Source: Vicia villosa (lineage: Eukaryota; Streptophyta; Magnoliopsida; Fabales; Fabaceae). From it: 64,000 nucleotides of DNA. The stretch's first letter is position 1. Every line of letters starts with the position of its first letter. The notes below the pieces were generated by a model that searched no databases, was not told the origin of the DNA, and saw only the letters and a program-made list of their open reading frames with translations. The DNA is taken from positions 107,621,381 to 107,685,380 of the forward strand of contig NC_081186.1 in the NCBI RefSeq assembly GCF_029867415.1, given 5' to 3'. Shown in pieces: positions 14,285 through 26,639 of the stretch. The position numbers were made by a program, and so were the translations under genes.

Positions 14285-15820
14285 CTAGCTTTCTTCGTGC
14301 AGCTTTATCAACTGCATACAGTGGAAAAACTTGCAACTCGGCAATGTCTTGGTGATCATATCAGCAGCATTGTCTTCAGTCGAAACCTTCAGCACTTGGA
14401 CTTCTCCACGCTCGATTACTCCTCTGACGAAATGCAGCCTCACATCAATGTGCTTAGTTCTCTCATGATAGGCTGAATTCTTCGACAGGTGTATTGCACT
14501 TTGACTATCACATTTAACAGTGATACCTCGACTTTGAAGTTTCAGCTCCTTCGCAAAACCTTCAAGCCACAATGCTTCTTTCACAGCTACAATTAGGGCA
14601 ATATACTCCGCTTCAGTGGTTGATAGAGCAACAACCTTCTGAAGTGTTGCTTTCCAACTAATTGCAGTGCCAAACATAGTGAAAACATATCCAGAAATAG
14701 ATTTTCTGGAATCCATACAACCTGCATAATCAGAGTCGACATATCCTTCTATTACTGCTTTACTATCTTCACCCAAGGCTCCACCATAAATTAGGACTCT
14801 ATTCAGAGACCCATTTATGTACCTTAAAATCCACTTTAATGCTTGCCAGTGAGCCTTTCCAGGGTTCACCATGTACCTGCTTACAAGACTTACTGCATAT
14901 GCTATGTCGGGTCTAGTACAAACCATAGCATACATCAAAGAACCAACTATATTAGCATATGGGATGCTATTCATATAGGCTCTTTCGACATCAGTACTGG
15001 GATACTGATCAATACTCAGCTTGAATTGAGGGTTTGTTGGAGTCACAACTGGCTTCGAATTCGACATACCAAACTTTTCGAGAATCTTCCGTAGATATGC
15101 CTCTTGAGATAAGCATAACTTCGACTTCTTTCTATCTCTTCGAATGTCAATTCCAAGAATCCTGGAAGCAGCTCCCAGATCCTTCACATCGAACTCCTTA
15201 TTGAGTTCAGCCTTCACCCTCGTCACATCTTCAACATTATTGCTTGCTATGAGAATATCATCCACATAAAGCAACAAAATAACAAATGAATTACCAGGTC
15301 GAAATCTGAAGTAAACGCAATGGTCGAACTGACTTCTAATGAAACTTATGCGTGCCATGAACTTGTCGAATCTCCTATTCCACTGTCGAGGAGATTGTTT
15401 CAGCCCATACAAAGATCTCTTTAACTTGCACACACAATCTTCCTTCCCCTTTTCGACATACCCTTCAGGTTGCCTCATTAGGATCGTTTCATCTAGATCA
15501 CCATACAAGAACGCAGTTTTCACATCCATCTGTTCCAGTTCAAGATCGAACTGTGCCACCATGGCAAGCAACATTAGAATGGACCTATGCTTCACAACAG
15601 GAGAAAACACATCATTGAAGTCGACACCTTCTTTCTGAGTGAAACCCCTTGCAACTAACCTTGCCTTGTATCTTTTCGACGTCACTCCTTCAATTCCTTC
15701 CTTAACTTTGAAAATCCATTTACAGCTGACTAACCTTGCCCCAGCAGGTTTCTTGATCAGTTCCCAAGTATGATTATCATGAAGAGATTTCATCTCATCA
15801 TCCATGACTTTCACCATTCA
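14285..15820 (-). pseudogene. Copia C reverse transcriptase-RNase H segment
   Basis: A 510-residue open frame. It opens with MDDEMKSLHDNHTWELIKKP and SCKWIFKVKEG (RT N-terminus), then MDVKTAFLYGDLDE, SLYGLKQSPRQW and LLLYVDDILIAS with the YVDD active site. The RNase H part shows GYVDSDYAGCMDSRKSISGY, a TTEAEYIAL segment, CDSQSAIHLSKN and YHERTKHIDVRLHFVR. It is offset by one base from the upstream integrase frame: a 1-nt deletion near 15820 separates the W of the E-W pair from the K-V-M-D-D-E that should follow. The catalytic residues themselves look intact. Confidence 0.93.
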
Positions 15821-15972
15821 GTCTTATTTCGACTCCTCATAACTTCCTTGTAGTCTCTAGGTTCTTCGTCTAGAACCTCACTTGCAGAGATTAAGGCATA
15901 AGCTATAAGATCTGCATACCCAAGTCTCTGAGGTGCCTTGATGACTCTTCTCGACCTATCTCTCGACAATAG

Positions 15973-16806
15973 CTAGTCATCGTCAGTTTCCTCAACTTCC
16001 TCAACATCTTCTGCTTCTTCTTTGACTTCATCAGGGATATGCAATTCAGCATCAACATGCTCCACCTCAACAGGAATCTCTACCTGTTCCAGCTCTTCGT
16101 CAGATGTTTCTGTACTTCGACCAACATCATCAATTTTCTTAAAAGCCATTTCAGATTCATTGAAAACTACATCTCGACTAGTGATACACCTCATATGACC
16201 TGGCTCTAGGAACCATAGCCTATAAGCTTTGACTCCTTCAGGGTATCCCATGAACATGCATTTTAGAGCTCTAGGTTCGACCTTGTCTTGCCTAATGTGA
16301 GCATAGGCTACGCAGCCAAATACTCTCAGTTTGTCGAGATCTGGTGGATGTCCCGACCAAACTTCTTCAGGTGTCTTCATATCTAACGCTGTCGAAGGAC
16401 ATCTGTTTATCAGATATGTTGCTGTCGAAACAGCCTCAGCTCAGAACACCTTCTTTAGTCCAGCACTAGTCAACATGCATCTGACTCTCTCCAAAATAGT
16501 TCGATTAAACCTTTCAGCCAAACCATTTTGCTGTGGAGTACCTGCAGTAGTTTTGTGCCTTGCAATACCAGAGGCAGCACAAAAACTGTCGAATGCCTCA
16601 TTGCAAAATTCAAGGCCATTGTCGGTTCTCAACCTCTTGACCTTTCTGCCAGTCTGATTTTCAACCAGAGTCTTCCAACTTTCGAAATTCTCAAAAGTTT
16701 CATCCTTAGTCTTCTAGATGAATACCCATAATTTTCTGGAATAATCATCTACTATGGATATAAAATACCTTGCTCCTGAATGTGATGGACACCTTGCAGG
16801 CCCCTA
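15973..16806 (-). pseudogene. Copia C integrase segment with internal stops
   Basis: One reading frame interrupted by stop codons at 16804-16806, 16714-16716, 16441-16443 and 15973-15975. It carries the second and third integrase catalytic landmarks: RTDNGLEF (Asp) and GLAERFNRTILERVR (Glu). It then has the conserved EVWSGHPPDLDKLRVFGCVAY C-terminal block and an acidic linker of Glu/Asp/Val residues. Each stop can be derived from CAG or TGG by one transition. Confidence 0.9.
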
Positions 16807-18249
16807 AAGATCAACATGGATGTAATCAAGGGATCCATGTGTTCTTTGTTTGCCTTTGTTGAACTTCACTCTGCAAGATTTTCCAAGTACACAGGGTTCA
16901 TAAAACTTCAGCTTTTCGACTTTGTCTCCACCAAGCAGATTTTGTTTTCGTAATTTGACTAGACCCCTTTCACTGACATGGCCCAATCTCATGTGCCAGA
17001 TTTCTGTCTTCGACAAAGGTTTCGTGGATGCAACATTTGTCGAACCACTTACAAATTCAGCCTCAAAGGTATACAAGCCTTGTTTCTTCACGCCTCTCAA
17101 AACTTCCTTCGAACCCTTCATGACTCTTAGGATATTTTTCTCTCCTTGGAAAACATATCCTTTCTTGTCGAATTCACCAAGAGAAAGTAGATTTCTCTTC
17201 AAATCAGGAACATATCTGACTTCAGTCAACAACCTTATTGACTCATCATGGAATTTGAACCTCATAGATCCAACACCTGCAATCTTGCAAGCCTTGTTGT
17301 TTCCCAACAATACTGATCCACCATCTTGATCACATAATTCCTCGAACAAGTCTTTGTTTGGAGTCATGTGCCAAGTGCAACCTGAATCCATAATCCACTC
17401 TCTTCTCGAGTCACTGCTTGAAACCACAAGAACATCAGATGATTCGAAATCATCTTGAACAATGGCTGCATTGCCATTATCCTTACCTCCATGATCTTTC
17501 AAGCGTTCAGGGCACACCTTTCTTGTGTGACCCTCCTTCTTACAATGATAGCATCGAATGCCAGATGCTTCGCCACTGTAAGACTTCGATTGGCTTTTGC
17601 CCTTCTTCTTGTCAAACTTACCATCCTTTCGTAAGATTTTTCCTTTAACGGCCAAACCTTCGCCAACAGTCGAAGGTTTATGCTCCTTTCGTTCGTTCAA
17701 GTCCTTAGAATACAGGGCTGATTGAACTTCTTCAAAGGTCAGGGACTCTCTTCCATACAGGAGAGTTTCTTTGAAGTGAGCATGTGATCGAGGCAAAGAA
17801 CACAATAGTAACAACGCTTGATCTTCATCATCGATCTTCACATCAATATTTTCAAGATCAAGAATCAGCTTGTTGAACATATCCAATTGCTCAGCCAACA
17901 CTTTGTCTTCAATCATCTTGAATGAATACAAAGCTTGCTTCAGGTAGAGTCGATTTACCAGCGATTTGGTCATATACAAACTTTCAAGTTTCACCCATAA
18001 ACCTGATGCCGTCGTCTCCTTTGATACCTGCCGGAGAACCTTATCACCAAGGCTCAACAAAATTGCGCTGTGTGCTTTCTCGATCATATTCGTCTTCTCC
18101 GCTGCCGTCAATTCTGCATTCATGGCTGCCTCTCCCTTCAACGCTTCCAAACAACCCTGCTAAACCAGTAGGGATTTCATCTTCAAGCGCCACAGACCGA
18201 AATCATTCACTCCGGTGAACTTTTCAATCTCATACTTTGTTGAAGGCAT
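16804..18249 (-). pseudogene. Copia C gag-protease-integrase N-terminal segment
   Basis: Gag starts at ATG 18249 with MPSTKYEIEKFTGVNDFGLW, and is stopped after about 29 codons by TAG at 18160-18162. The same frame then continues for 448 residues. It carries the gag helical region, a CCHC zinc knuckle CYHCKKEGHTRKVC near 17520-17556, the aspartic protease motif in IMDSGCTWHMTPN, and the HHCC integrase zinc finger (IWHMRLGHVSERG, then CVLGKSC). It ends at another stop, 16804. In an active copy this would be the N-terminal two-fifths of the polyprotein. Confidence 0.93.
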
Positions 18250-18274
18250 CTTCTCCACGCTCACCGCACCAATT

Positions 18275-18719
18275 TGTTGTGAATTCAATGCCACGAACAA
18301 AGTATAAAATAAGGGATGAATAAAGGACAAGGAAGAAGAGAAACACAAGATTGGTTATAACTGCTATTCTTTTACTTTCTCTTAAAACAATATTACAAGT
18401 TTACAAGAATAACAAATAACTCCTCTCACCCCAAATTAGGATTTGCAGCTTTTCAATGATGAGAGACTAGTATGCTATTTATAATAAAACCTAACATACT
18501 AACTAATGGGCTTTTTTCCACAAGGCCCATTACACAAGCCAACTTAATAAACAAGCTAACTTAACAAATTAGGGCTTAAACACTAAAACCTAATTTAACA
18601 TGCTAACAACCCTAGCATCTTCGACACAAGCATGTGAACAACCTTCGACTTCATGCTTAATCCTGTCGAACCAAGAAGCTACCCTTCGACCATACTAGAG
18701 TTCGATCCAATATCTCACA
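18275..18719 (-). repeat. 5' LTR of Copia element C
   Basis: 445 bp, paired with 13797-14241. About 8 substitutions were counted, three of them clustered at 18507-18511. The internal region begins on the minus strand with AATTGGTGCGGTGAGCG, a probable primer-binding site. Confidence 0.95.
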
Positions 18720-18724
18720 AAAAG

Positions 18725-19400
18725 TTTTATTTATGCTCTCTTGTTCTTATTAATCCAAAGTTTGTTATGAGAGATTAAAATATTGGCTAAATTTTGTCGT
18801 GCCGAATAGTCATGGCATTGACTAAATATTATTTCCACTAAGAATCGAATTCAGTATTCTCCAAATTTTTATTCTTTAGCAAGGGTTCGTTTATCACTCG
18901 AGCTCAATTACTGGTTTGAATTAACAAAAGTTTAATCGAAGTTGATATAACTAAAATTTAAAAGAGTTTAATGGATATACAATTTTACACCCTTTAGTAA
19001 AATAACTATCAAATCACAGTGTTACATCCGAATTTTAAAAATGAACCGTGCTATTTAGTACGAAAAAATTTGAAGAAGAAATACAAAAATATATACGTGT
19101 CATTATTTTAGAAGTAAATTTTAAATTAATTTTAAACTTAATTTCTTTTTAATAGAGATGATGAAGTTGTGGTAAATGGTAATAATAAATAAGATTTATT
19201 GTGCATTTTTTGTTTTTTCATTTTAAATCTAAAATTCATTCCCATTCTATTTTCTCATTTTAAAATTAAAACTATTTTGATTAAAAAATAAGGAAAAATT
19301 CACCACTTATTCACTGAAACGCACGCTGATAGATTAGAACCCTAAACACGGCACAGCACACAGAGCCTCCGTCTCAGTCCACCGTCATCCGCCCCACAAC
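18725..19400. other. Intergenic and mL43 upstream region
   Basis: No gene recognised. The last ~100 bp are the likely promoter and 5' UTR of the mL43 gene: C-rich after 19320, including accctaaacacgg and ccgtcatccgccccac. Confidence 0.5.
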
Positions 19401-19414
19401 CGCCGCAGGATCAA

Positions 19415-20203
19415 ATGGCTCTGCGAGGAGTTTGGCAACTGAAGAAGCTTGTTGTTAGCTACAGCGATTGGGGTGGAAGTAGCAAAGGTATAAGGTATAT
19501 ATACAACAACAATCACTTTACCTTGTTCAATTTTCCATTTCATCGATTTATGCTTTCACAAACCATCAAGTTTTTTTTTTTTCTTTTCGATTTATGGAAT
19601 TATTAGAAAAATGATTAATTTTTTCTTGCTTTTATTCAATTTTTGATTTATGCCCAATCTCAAATCATGTTCATGTATAAGTATTAGGTTTCTGCATTAC
19701 AGTTAGAACAAATTCAACATGAATTACAGTTAATTTTTTAGTTTCTACATTTTAACAAAGTTTTGATAATCAGAATGCATCTTCTTATTGCATTTGTATT
19801 GTACATGGAATTCTTACTTTTAGTTTTAAATATTCGATAGGGCATTTATGGAGTCGCATATGCCAGCGTTTAAGGAGTCAAATCCTCAGTTAGAGGTGGC
19901 CACTGAAATGATTCGTGGTCAGCATCCACATCTAAAGGCTTTTTACAGTAAGTTTCCCGGACTCACTCGTAACTTTGTCAGTAAGTTTTGTTTTGGTAAC
20001 TGTAACCAATGATTCTCTTGTGCTAAACAGAGAACCATAATGATCGAGTGGTGTGTGTGAAGAATATGGACCCTGAAGAGATACTTCTGCATGCTACCAG
20101 GCTGAGGAATGCACTGGGAAGGAAAGTTATAAAACTGAGGACAAGGCATGTAACCAAACACCCTAGTGTCCAAGGTACATGGTCAACTGCTTTGAAATTA
20201 TAG
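19415..20203 (+). CDS. MRPL43: Mitochondrial large ribosomal subunit protein mL43 (L51/S25/CI-B8 domain)
   Basis: A structural protein of the mitochondrial 54S/39S ribosomal subunit, translated in the cytosol and imported. Three exons were read by hand: 19415-19494, 19841-19947 and 20031-20203. Introns have GT-AG ends (AAG/GTATAT, ACA/GTAAGT) and phases 2 and 1. The sum, 360 nt, gives 119 residues plus stop, the usual plant length. The product begins MALRGVWQLKKLVVSYSDWG and has the conserved GQHPHLKAFYKNHNDR and RNALGRKVIKLRTRH segments of the small thioredoxin-like L51/S25/CI-B8 family shared with complex I subunit B8. It ends HPSVQGTWSTALKL. The ATG is the first in the likely mRNA. No disabling change is seen, so it is probably functional. 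Confidence 0.93.
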
Positions 20204-20831
20204 GATGAATAAAACCTGGTGCATGAGAAAGCTACCCTTAGTAGTGCTAAGTCAGTCAATCCTTTTTCTTTGGCCAATTTCTCGAATATTTGTGAACTGA
20301 TTAAGATAAGCTCTCATGCTGTCTAGTGCAATTGCCAAGATTTCAGTTGTTCAGATCAGATACATTTTTCGTTGTTGGTTTGGTGTAAAACCTTCGGCTA
20401 GTTAAACGTCATATCTTATTAGCCTTTTAAGTGTCTTATTGAACAACTATCAACTTTATTATGGCTAAGGAGCTGAACTTGTTTACATTGTTAGTTTGTA
20501 ATAATATCTATCAAATTCATCTGAGTTTTGAAATTCTTCTGCTTTCTTACTCTTTCTATCTTGTGAAATAATCATCCTATACTCTAGCCGCAAAAGAAAA
20601 TCAGCATACAGCATTGTTCAAACTTTCAATCAATTGTGTTTTAAGATTGGTCTATTTTGATTACCCAGTGTATTGGGTTTGGGGGCCAAAAAAACTTCAC
20701 TATTTTCATTTTGATTGCTGATTTTTGGGTTTGGCTGCTGCCTAATTTCTGTCTTTTTAAATGTAGTTTGTATTTGTATTCTTGATAAGTGATAAGATGA
20801 GACATCAAATTATAATTTAGGAAGTTACTTT
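20204..20831 (+). other. mL43 3' region, no further gene
   Basis: Probable 3' UTR followed by intergenic DNA. Short minus-strand frames at 19943-20277 are shadows of the mL43 exons. Confidence 0.5.
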
Positions 20832-20845
20832 AGATAGCATAATTG

Positions 20846-21908
20846 AGATATACCGAAAAAAAGGTGATCCATCTGAAAGCAAAACCTAGAGCTCTCGTCT
20901 CTCTCGTTTTCCACTGTCGCTCCCTTTCTTTTTCCTCCATCCTTTCCATATTCAAACGCTACTGTAACTACGTAGAGACATGGTGAGGTGGTGCGACCAC
21001 CTTCTAACCCATCCGGGATTGTTGTGGTAGCAGGTTGATGATTATCCGAGTCTCTCATCTTGATTGGCTTTGGACTGTTAGGCTCGAAATTAGGATCGAA
21101 ATGACCGTTATTGCTTGCTTTTGATTTTAGAGTGAGCTGTTGGTAAGTGGTTCTGCTTCCGTGTTGGCGGTCAGATTCATTATCCGATCTTCACATTCTC
21201 TGATCTTTGGGTGGTTGTTCTTCTCTCAGATCAGCTCCTCCGGCACATGGTTGTTGGATTTGTCGTTCTTCTCTCATACAATGTTGAATATGCGTTCGAT
21301 ATGCATTTTGGTTGCTTTTCCAAGTTGTGGATTTGTGCCTTTTTCAGATTTGTGTTGTTTGTGTTTCTCAACCCACAGTTGTTTTTCGGTTTGCCATTAA
21401 TGGACTATTGTTTTGTTTTTGAAACCGATCGTATCACCTTGTTTGGTGCTGTTTTGTGTGATGAGTTCTTCATCCTCATATTTGTGCCTCGGTTTGATTG
21501 GGCTGAATTGGTTGGATTGCCTGCTGCAACTCGTCTGTAAGTTGTTGGCTAATGGTATTGTCACCATGTTGACGGTCAAGTTCATCAACCATTGTAAGTT
21601 GTTGGCTAATGGTATTGTTGCTGTGTTGAAGTCAAGTTCATTAACCATTTTTAAAACTTGGGTTTAGTGCTAGTCAGTTCGAACATCACATTTTTTGCAA
21701 TTTGGTTTCATTCTCGTGCGCGGATTAAATGGATTGTGCGCATGATGTGTGTTATCACTGTATTTTGATCTGTTTTTTAATTGTACTTTTCTTTTGGATT
21801 GTATTTATGGTTGCACTGTATTTTGGTTTCATTGAGTTAAGTCCTATGTAACCCAATTTTCTGCACTACTACTTTTATTTTATATATTTATGAAGTTGAT
21901 TAAAAAAA
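20846..21908 (+). mobile_element. Poly-A retroinsertion of unknown source, 14-bp TSD
   Basis: A 1063-bp segment flanked by the perfect 14-bp direct repeat agatagcataattg (20832-20845 and 21909-21922). It ends in gattaaaaaaaa immediately before the right repeat. This is the signature of LINE-mediated retroposition. The left part resembles an mRNA 5' leader: C/T-rich cctagagctctcgtctctct. No recognisable protein domain was found on either strand. It could be a 5' fragment of a LINE, a long SINE-like element or a processed transcript. It contains a short tandem duplication at 21535-21647. Confidence 0.8.
21535..21647 (+). repeat. Two-copy ~57-bp tandem repeat
   Basis: The unit beginning tgtaagttgttggctaatgg recurs after 57 bp (about 21535 and 21592), each followed by a related gtcaagttcatyaacc end. 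It lies within the retroinsertion. Confidence 0.85.
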
Positions 21909-22124
21909 AGATAGCATAATTGTAAAGTACTATATGTGCAGATATTTAAAATTTAGCAGTACCTGAGGAACAGACTCTATTTCCTTAGTAATGAAATTCA
22001 AAGCAGAAGCAAAAGCAAAGAGAGAAAACAGATGAAAGGAAAACAAAGCATTAAAGCAATAACCCATTAAAACAATATTACTCTCTAATCAAAACAAGAA
22101 AACATTGTTTTGTTTTGGTACAAC

Positions 22125-23846
22125 TCAAATTTCAAATAGTTGTTTTAGATTGTAAGGCCATGTGACATTTCCATTTCCATTCCAAATCAATTTGGCAAAA
22201 TGCTGATTAGCTTTATCTGTAGGATGATGAGAGTCAAAGAACACATGTTCATTCACATTTTCACATAACTCATATTCTTTTATTCCTTTGTTCCCTCCAC
22301 AACTGTCTTCTCCTCTATAAGGGCCACTTCCACAACATGCTCTACTTGCTTCTTTGAAACCTTTTCAAAAAAAAACAATCAAACATAAATTAGCAATGAT
22401 TCCAATATACATGCTTGCAAATAAAAATCACAACCTGCGCCCGATGTCTCTGCAGAACTACCATCAGAGCTGAACTACCATCAGAGCTGGCTTAATGGAA
22501 CACATAATAAATTATTAGTTTGCACGAGTGAATACCATATTTTGAAGGATATTCCAACACTTGAGAAAGTGCACTGTAGAAATCATTGATTGAGTATTTG
22601 AATCCCTCTAACTGATTCTCTAGCTTCTGAACCATTTTTGTGAGCTTCTTATTGTGTAGTCTTGCTACTGCTGAAATTTCTTCTAAGCATTCATCTTTTC
22701 TTCCATTCTTTACCAAGATTCTTATGCTTGGAGAGCATCCTATAGGGCCTACATTAAGCAACCCAAATTTCCTTCCACCTAGGTCATAAATTTCCTAAAA
22801 AAAAATCATAAAATTAGTATTTAATATCTTATAAAACTAGGATATTTAATCATATTAAAAAATTATTTAATAAAGCTTGACCTACTTTGATGACATCTGT
22901 GAGGTTTCCAATGACAATATCAACAAATTGTTGATGATCAACAGGTAGAAGAACACCTGAGTTTGGATCAAGAAGACTACCATAATCATTGCTTCCAACA
23001 CTAAACAAGTACACAGATTTGAACATCAACTCCTCTGTCTTTTCATGTCCAAGTTTCTCCCTGAATGATTTCTTTACCTTTCTTAAATAACTCATCTGTG
23101 TCTTCAAGTCTATCACCTATATGTTAACAACAATAAATTTAACATATAGTTAAAATAATAGCCAATGAATTTTATGTTGTTGAGTCAAATAGACTAGTGA
23201 ATAGAATAAGTGAGATGTCGTGGGTTCAAATCTGCGTCACTGTATCTAATGATCCTGCACAACTATCATTTGAGTTGACTTAACAAAACAATAACTAATG
23301 TATTTAAGGATGAGCTTACACTTCCTTGAGCTGTTTGTGAGAGCGCACCAGATCCCCCTGATGCAAAATTAACTCCATAGATATATTCAGGGTGACCCGG
23401 ATGCAAATATGGTGGAAGCAAAGGCAACCCGGCATATTCAGCTGCAGGACTCATCAAAGTTAGAGCAAGCATCAAGATTCAAAAGGCGTTTACAAATCAA
23501 CTTTCATTCGAGTTTAGAGGGTAATATGAGTCTATACTAGCACAACAAAATAAATATATGCTTTAAAACAAATAGTACCAACAATATCCGGTATCATGCG
23601 TCCATCGGAAAACCTGCCGGAAGGATACTTGAAGATAGTTTGTCCATAAGGAGGATAATTAGCTTGATAATCTGTGGTAGTATTGATGTAATTGTTGTTT
23701 CCATTATCAAATAGAGAATCTCCAAATATGAATAGTGCACCATGTTTCTTGGGCAAGCATGTCATGATCATGCTATTGCTAAAACAGTGACTTATTTGGA
23801 TTATAATACCTAAATACAGCACAAACAAATACATTAAACCCCCCAT
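22125..23846 (-). CDS. GDSL esterase/lipase (SGNH hydrolase), gene 1
   Basis: A secreted plant GDSL-type lipase/esterase. Five exons: 23579-23846, 23320-23441, 22886-23116, 22536-22794 and 22125-22360, all with GT-AG introns and consistent phases, giving 371 residues. Residues 1-25 form a hydrophobic signal peptide (MYLFVLYLGIIIQISHCF). Block I is FIFGDSLFDNGN with catalytic Ser44. Block II is GVNFASGGSGAL near residue 112. Block III is VGSNDY with Asn173. Block V is DSHH with Asp336 and His339 in the DxxH arrangement. Conserved C-terminal cysteines lie around ACCGSG and CGG. A TATA-like TATATAAATG sits about 60 bp upstream of the ATG (23905-23915). The substrate cannot be told from sequence. 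All catalytic residues are present, so it is probably active. Paralogue of 51069-55353. Confidence 0.94.
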
Positions 23847-24745
23847 AATTGCAAATTGAAACTTGATTAATCAATCTTATACTTATGCTTCACTCTGTTA
23901 GGTGTCATTTATATACAAGTGTATATTATAAATTTGACTGGTTTTTGGTTGGTAGGTCAAAATTGCTTACGCTGCATGTTGGATTTTACGAGGGAATAGA
24001 GTGATTTTATTGAAGTTATATTAAGTAATTTCTTTAAAATGACGTTCTAATGACAAAGAAGTTAAATTAGAATTAGACTATTCAACAAAACAAATTCAAG
24101 TTGGATTGTTATATGGCACGGTCAAAAAAAGGAGGCTTGTAACTAGAAAAAAAATTACTAGTCTAATTTCTTTATAATTGTGTTAGTTTCTATAAAATTA
24201 TATTTTATAAGTCTATTTTTGAAGTTTTTTAAAAAACTAAATGATTATGTATTGTGGTATACTATTTTGTATTGAGCTATATTTCTATTTAAACCCTCCT
24301 TTATTACTAATCCCCTGACATTTCTTAACTCAAACCCAATATAATTTATAATTTTATAATTGAAGGCAAAGCATTGGGAATTTGGCCTCACACTTCCAAA
24401 ATTTTACCTAGCACTCACCAAAAAATTTCGTAGACTAAAAAAGAGAAAAAAAATTCATATCATTTGTCAATTTTCATAATTTTAACAATACATGTGTGAT
24501 TTACTTGATTTTTCGAGTCTTCTATTGGATTTTTCCTTTTTTTACATTAGTATTTTGAATTTTTATAGAATATTTAAGATGTTTGTCGCATTTTTTTTAC
24601 AAAAACCATGCAATTTTTACATACATTTTCAAAATGTTCGACAAAAATCTATAACTTACATGCATTTTTATTGGTGTTTTGGAAACTTTGATTAAACTAC
24701 ATGCATTTTATAAAAAATATTTTGTAAATTAATCTTAAAAAAAAT
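23847..24745. other. GDSL gene 1 promoter and intergenic DNA
   Basis: Holds the TATA-like box of GDSL gene 1 on the minus strand and otherwise A+T-rich DNA. No second gene is supported; the open frame at 24492-24695 has no recognisable content. Confidence 0.5.
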
Positions 24746-24749
24746 AGTT

Positions 24750-26390
24750 TTGAAGAGAAGGGAAAGGAAGCAGGAGACTACTTCAACTCAATTGAGGAAA
24801 AAGAATCCTTACATGCTCGTATCCTAGACAACAGGATTCCAAGATCCCTAGAAAAATCCCTCAAACTCTTCACACTCACTTTGACCGAGTCTGCTCGAGC
24901 TTGGTTTAAATCCCTCCCTAGCGAGAGCATAGATTCGTGGTCTGAGTTCTGTAAAAAAATTTACTGCTTGCTTTAGTGCTAGGAAAAGGCAACTGAAAAC
25001 TATGGTCGCCCTTAGTGGAGTAACTCAATGAAAAAAGGAAAATCTACGGGCGTACATCGACTTGTTCAAGGTAGCAGTGCTCGTCAGATGAACAAATGAA
25101 AGCTTTAAGTGTTGGATTTTTGAGAAAGGACTAAGACCTAACAACACATTCTGAGAAAAATTGGGGCGCAAAGAAGCCCCTAACTTGAAAGATCTTTTGA
25201 GTAGGGCACAATCTTATGAGAATTATGAGGAGAAATTATTGGCTAATGGAGGAAGCCATGGATTGGATTCGGTCAAGTGTTAGAAAAAGATTTCGGCGAA
25301 GTGCCCAACACATAATTTAATGAACCATGGATAAGGAACCCATATGCGATAAAAGAATCCGCCTAAATTAACCGATCAAAATATTTCCAGTTCCACAAAA
25401 GTCACGAACTTAATACTAACGATTGCATTCAACTTAAGGATGCGATCAAAAGGCTTATCAAGAAGGGACAACAATCTGAATACATAGAAGATGGTAAGAG
25501 GCATAGAGAGGAATCCCAAAGAAAGAAAGTCTCCTAAAAAGACAGTTGAAGTCGTGGCTGCAGGAAAGGGTATATAGACATGTAACGAAGATAGTGAAGA
25601 ACATAAAAGAAATCGTCAATACATTGCCTCTATAATCAAAGGATCCCCCAAGTCGATCCATCCATCCAAAGGCACGATAAATAAGAAAAACACCTCATCT
25701 TCCGATCCGAAAAGACTAATCCTCGGACTCTGAAATAACGATGAAGTAGGTGGAGTCGTGAACATGATATTTCATTTGGTGATAATAGTGACAATAGCCA
25801 ATTTTGATGTATCTCGAGTTCTGATTGATAGCAATAGCTCATGCACTATCATGTACGCTGAGTCGTTGACCTTTTTGAAAAAATGGGATTGAAGAAACAT
25901 AAGTTATTGCCGTATGAGGGGCCTGACTTGCAATCCTTTAATGCAATAGTGAATCGTCCTTAGGGGTACATCGAGCCGATGGTTACCCTAGGGGAATGAC
26001 AAAATACTAGAACCATTGATATCCAATTCTTGGTCAACTCATGTCGAAGCGTTTATAATTGTATTCTACGCCGAACCTTTGCAACAACGTTAGACGCAGT
26101 AGCTTCCACAGTTTATTTGAAGTTGAAGTACCATAACATCTATAATGAGGCAATCACCATCAACACTGATCTGACATGAGCTAACAGGATTTATCAGGAT
26201 TTACAACACAATCACAAGGAAGGCGAGACCACAAATATGGAAATCAATAGGGCCTCGTTGATTAAGCAACTCAAGGCTATGGCCATTGATCCTCCAGCCA
26301 TGAAAGCACCGTGATCCAAGTTGATGAACAAAAGTGACTAACTCGAAGGAAAACAGGTAACGCATATCTCAAAGATTAATAAGCGGTGGC
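24750..26390 (+). pseudogene. Ty3/gypsy gag-protease remnant
   Basis: Plus-strand translation, with many stops and frame changes, contains gypsy gag landmarks: FTLTLTESARAWFKSLPSES then IDSWSEFCKK (24870-24960), a degenerate region near 25150 matching the RPNNTF..KLG.KEAP..LKDLL pattern, and YFQFHKSHELNTNDCIQLKDAI followed by IKKG (25385-25470). Weak protease-like sequence follows. It is the type found in Tat/Athila-like elements. No LTR pair was identified, so the borders are approximate. Confidence 0.75.
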
Positions 26391-26639
26391 CTTGCCACGT
26401 GGCTATGTTATATTTTGAACTCACTTTTATTTGAAAAAAAATACATGACTTGTATAATTTAATGGAACTATTAAAGTAAAGAATACATTTCTCACTAAAT
26501 TGTTTTTCCTTTCTTATCATGAAAGGTAGAGGTGAGCCTGGGGTACGATCGGAAGGGTCGAAGCCCCACGACACAAACTCGGGTAGTTGTCTAAAATGCC
26601 TAAGGCGTATGATGAAAGTGATCGAAACCCATAGACACC

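Larger units (their letters stand above)
13797..18719 (-). mobile_element. Complete Copia LTR retrotransposon (element C), inactivated
   Basis: A 4923-bp element with two 445-bp LTRs (13797-14241 and 18275-18719) and a perfect 5-bp target-site duplication AAAAG (13792-13796 and 18720-18724). Coding is on the minus strand in the order gag, protease, integrase, reverse transcriptase, RNase H, as in Ty1/copia. The protein resembles the TNT 1-94 group. A hand comparison finds about 8 LTR differences (roughly 98% identity), so the insertion is recent. The single gag-pol frame is nevertheless broken by five premature stops and one frameshift, so this copy cannot make a full polyprotein. Confidence 0.97.

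Noticed and set aside
21140..21667. Several overlapping plus-strand frames inside the retroinsertion
   Set aside because: Hydrophobic, Cys/Phe-rich translations in more than one frame with no family resemblance; more likely T-rich non-coding DNA.
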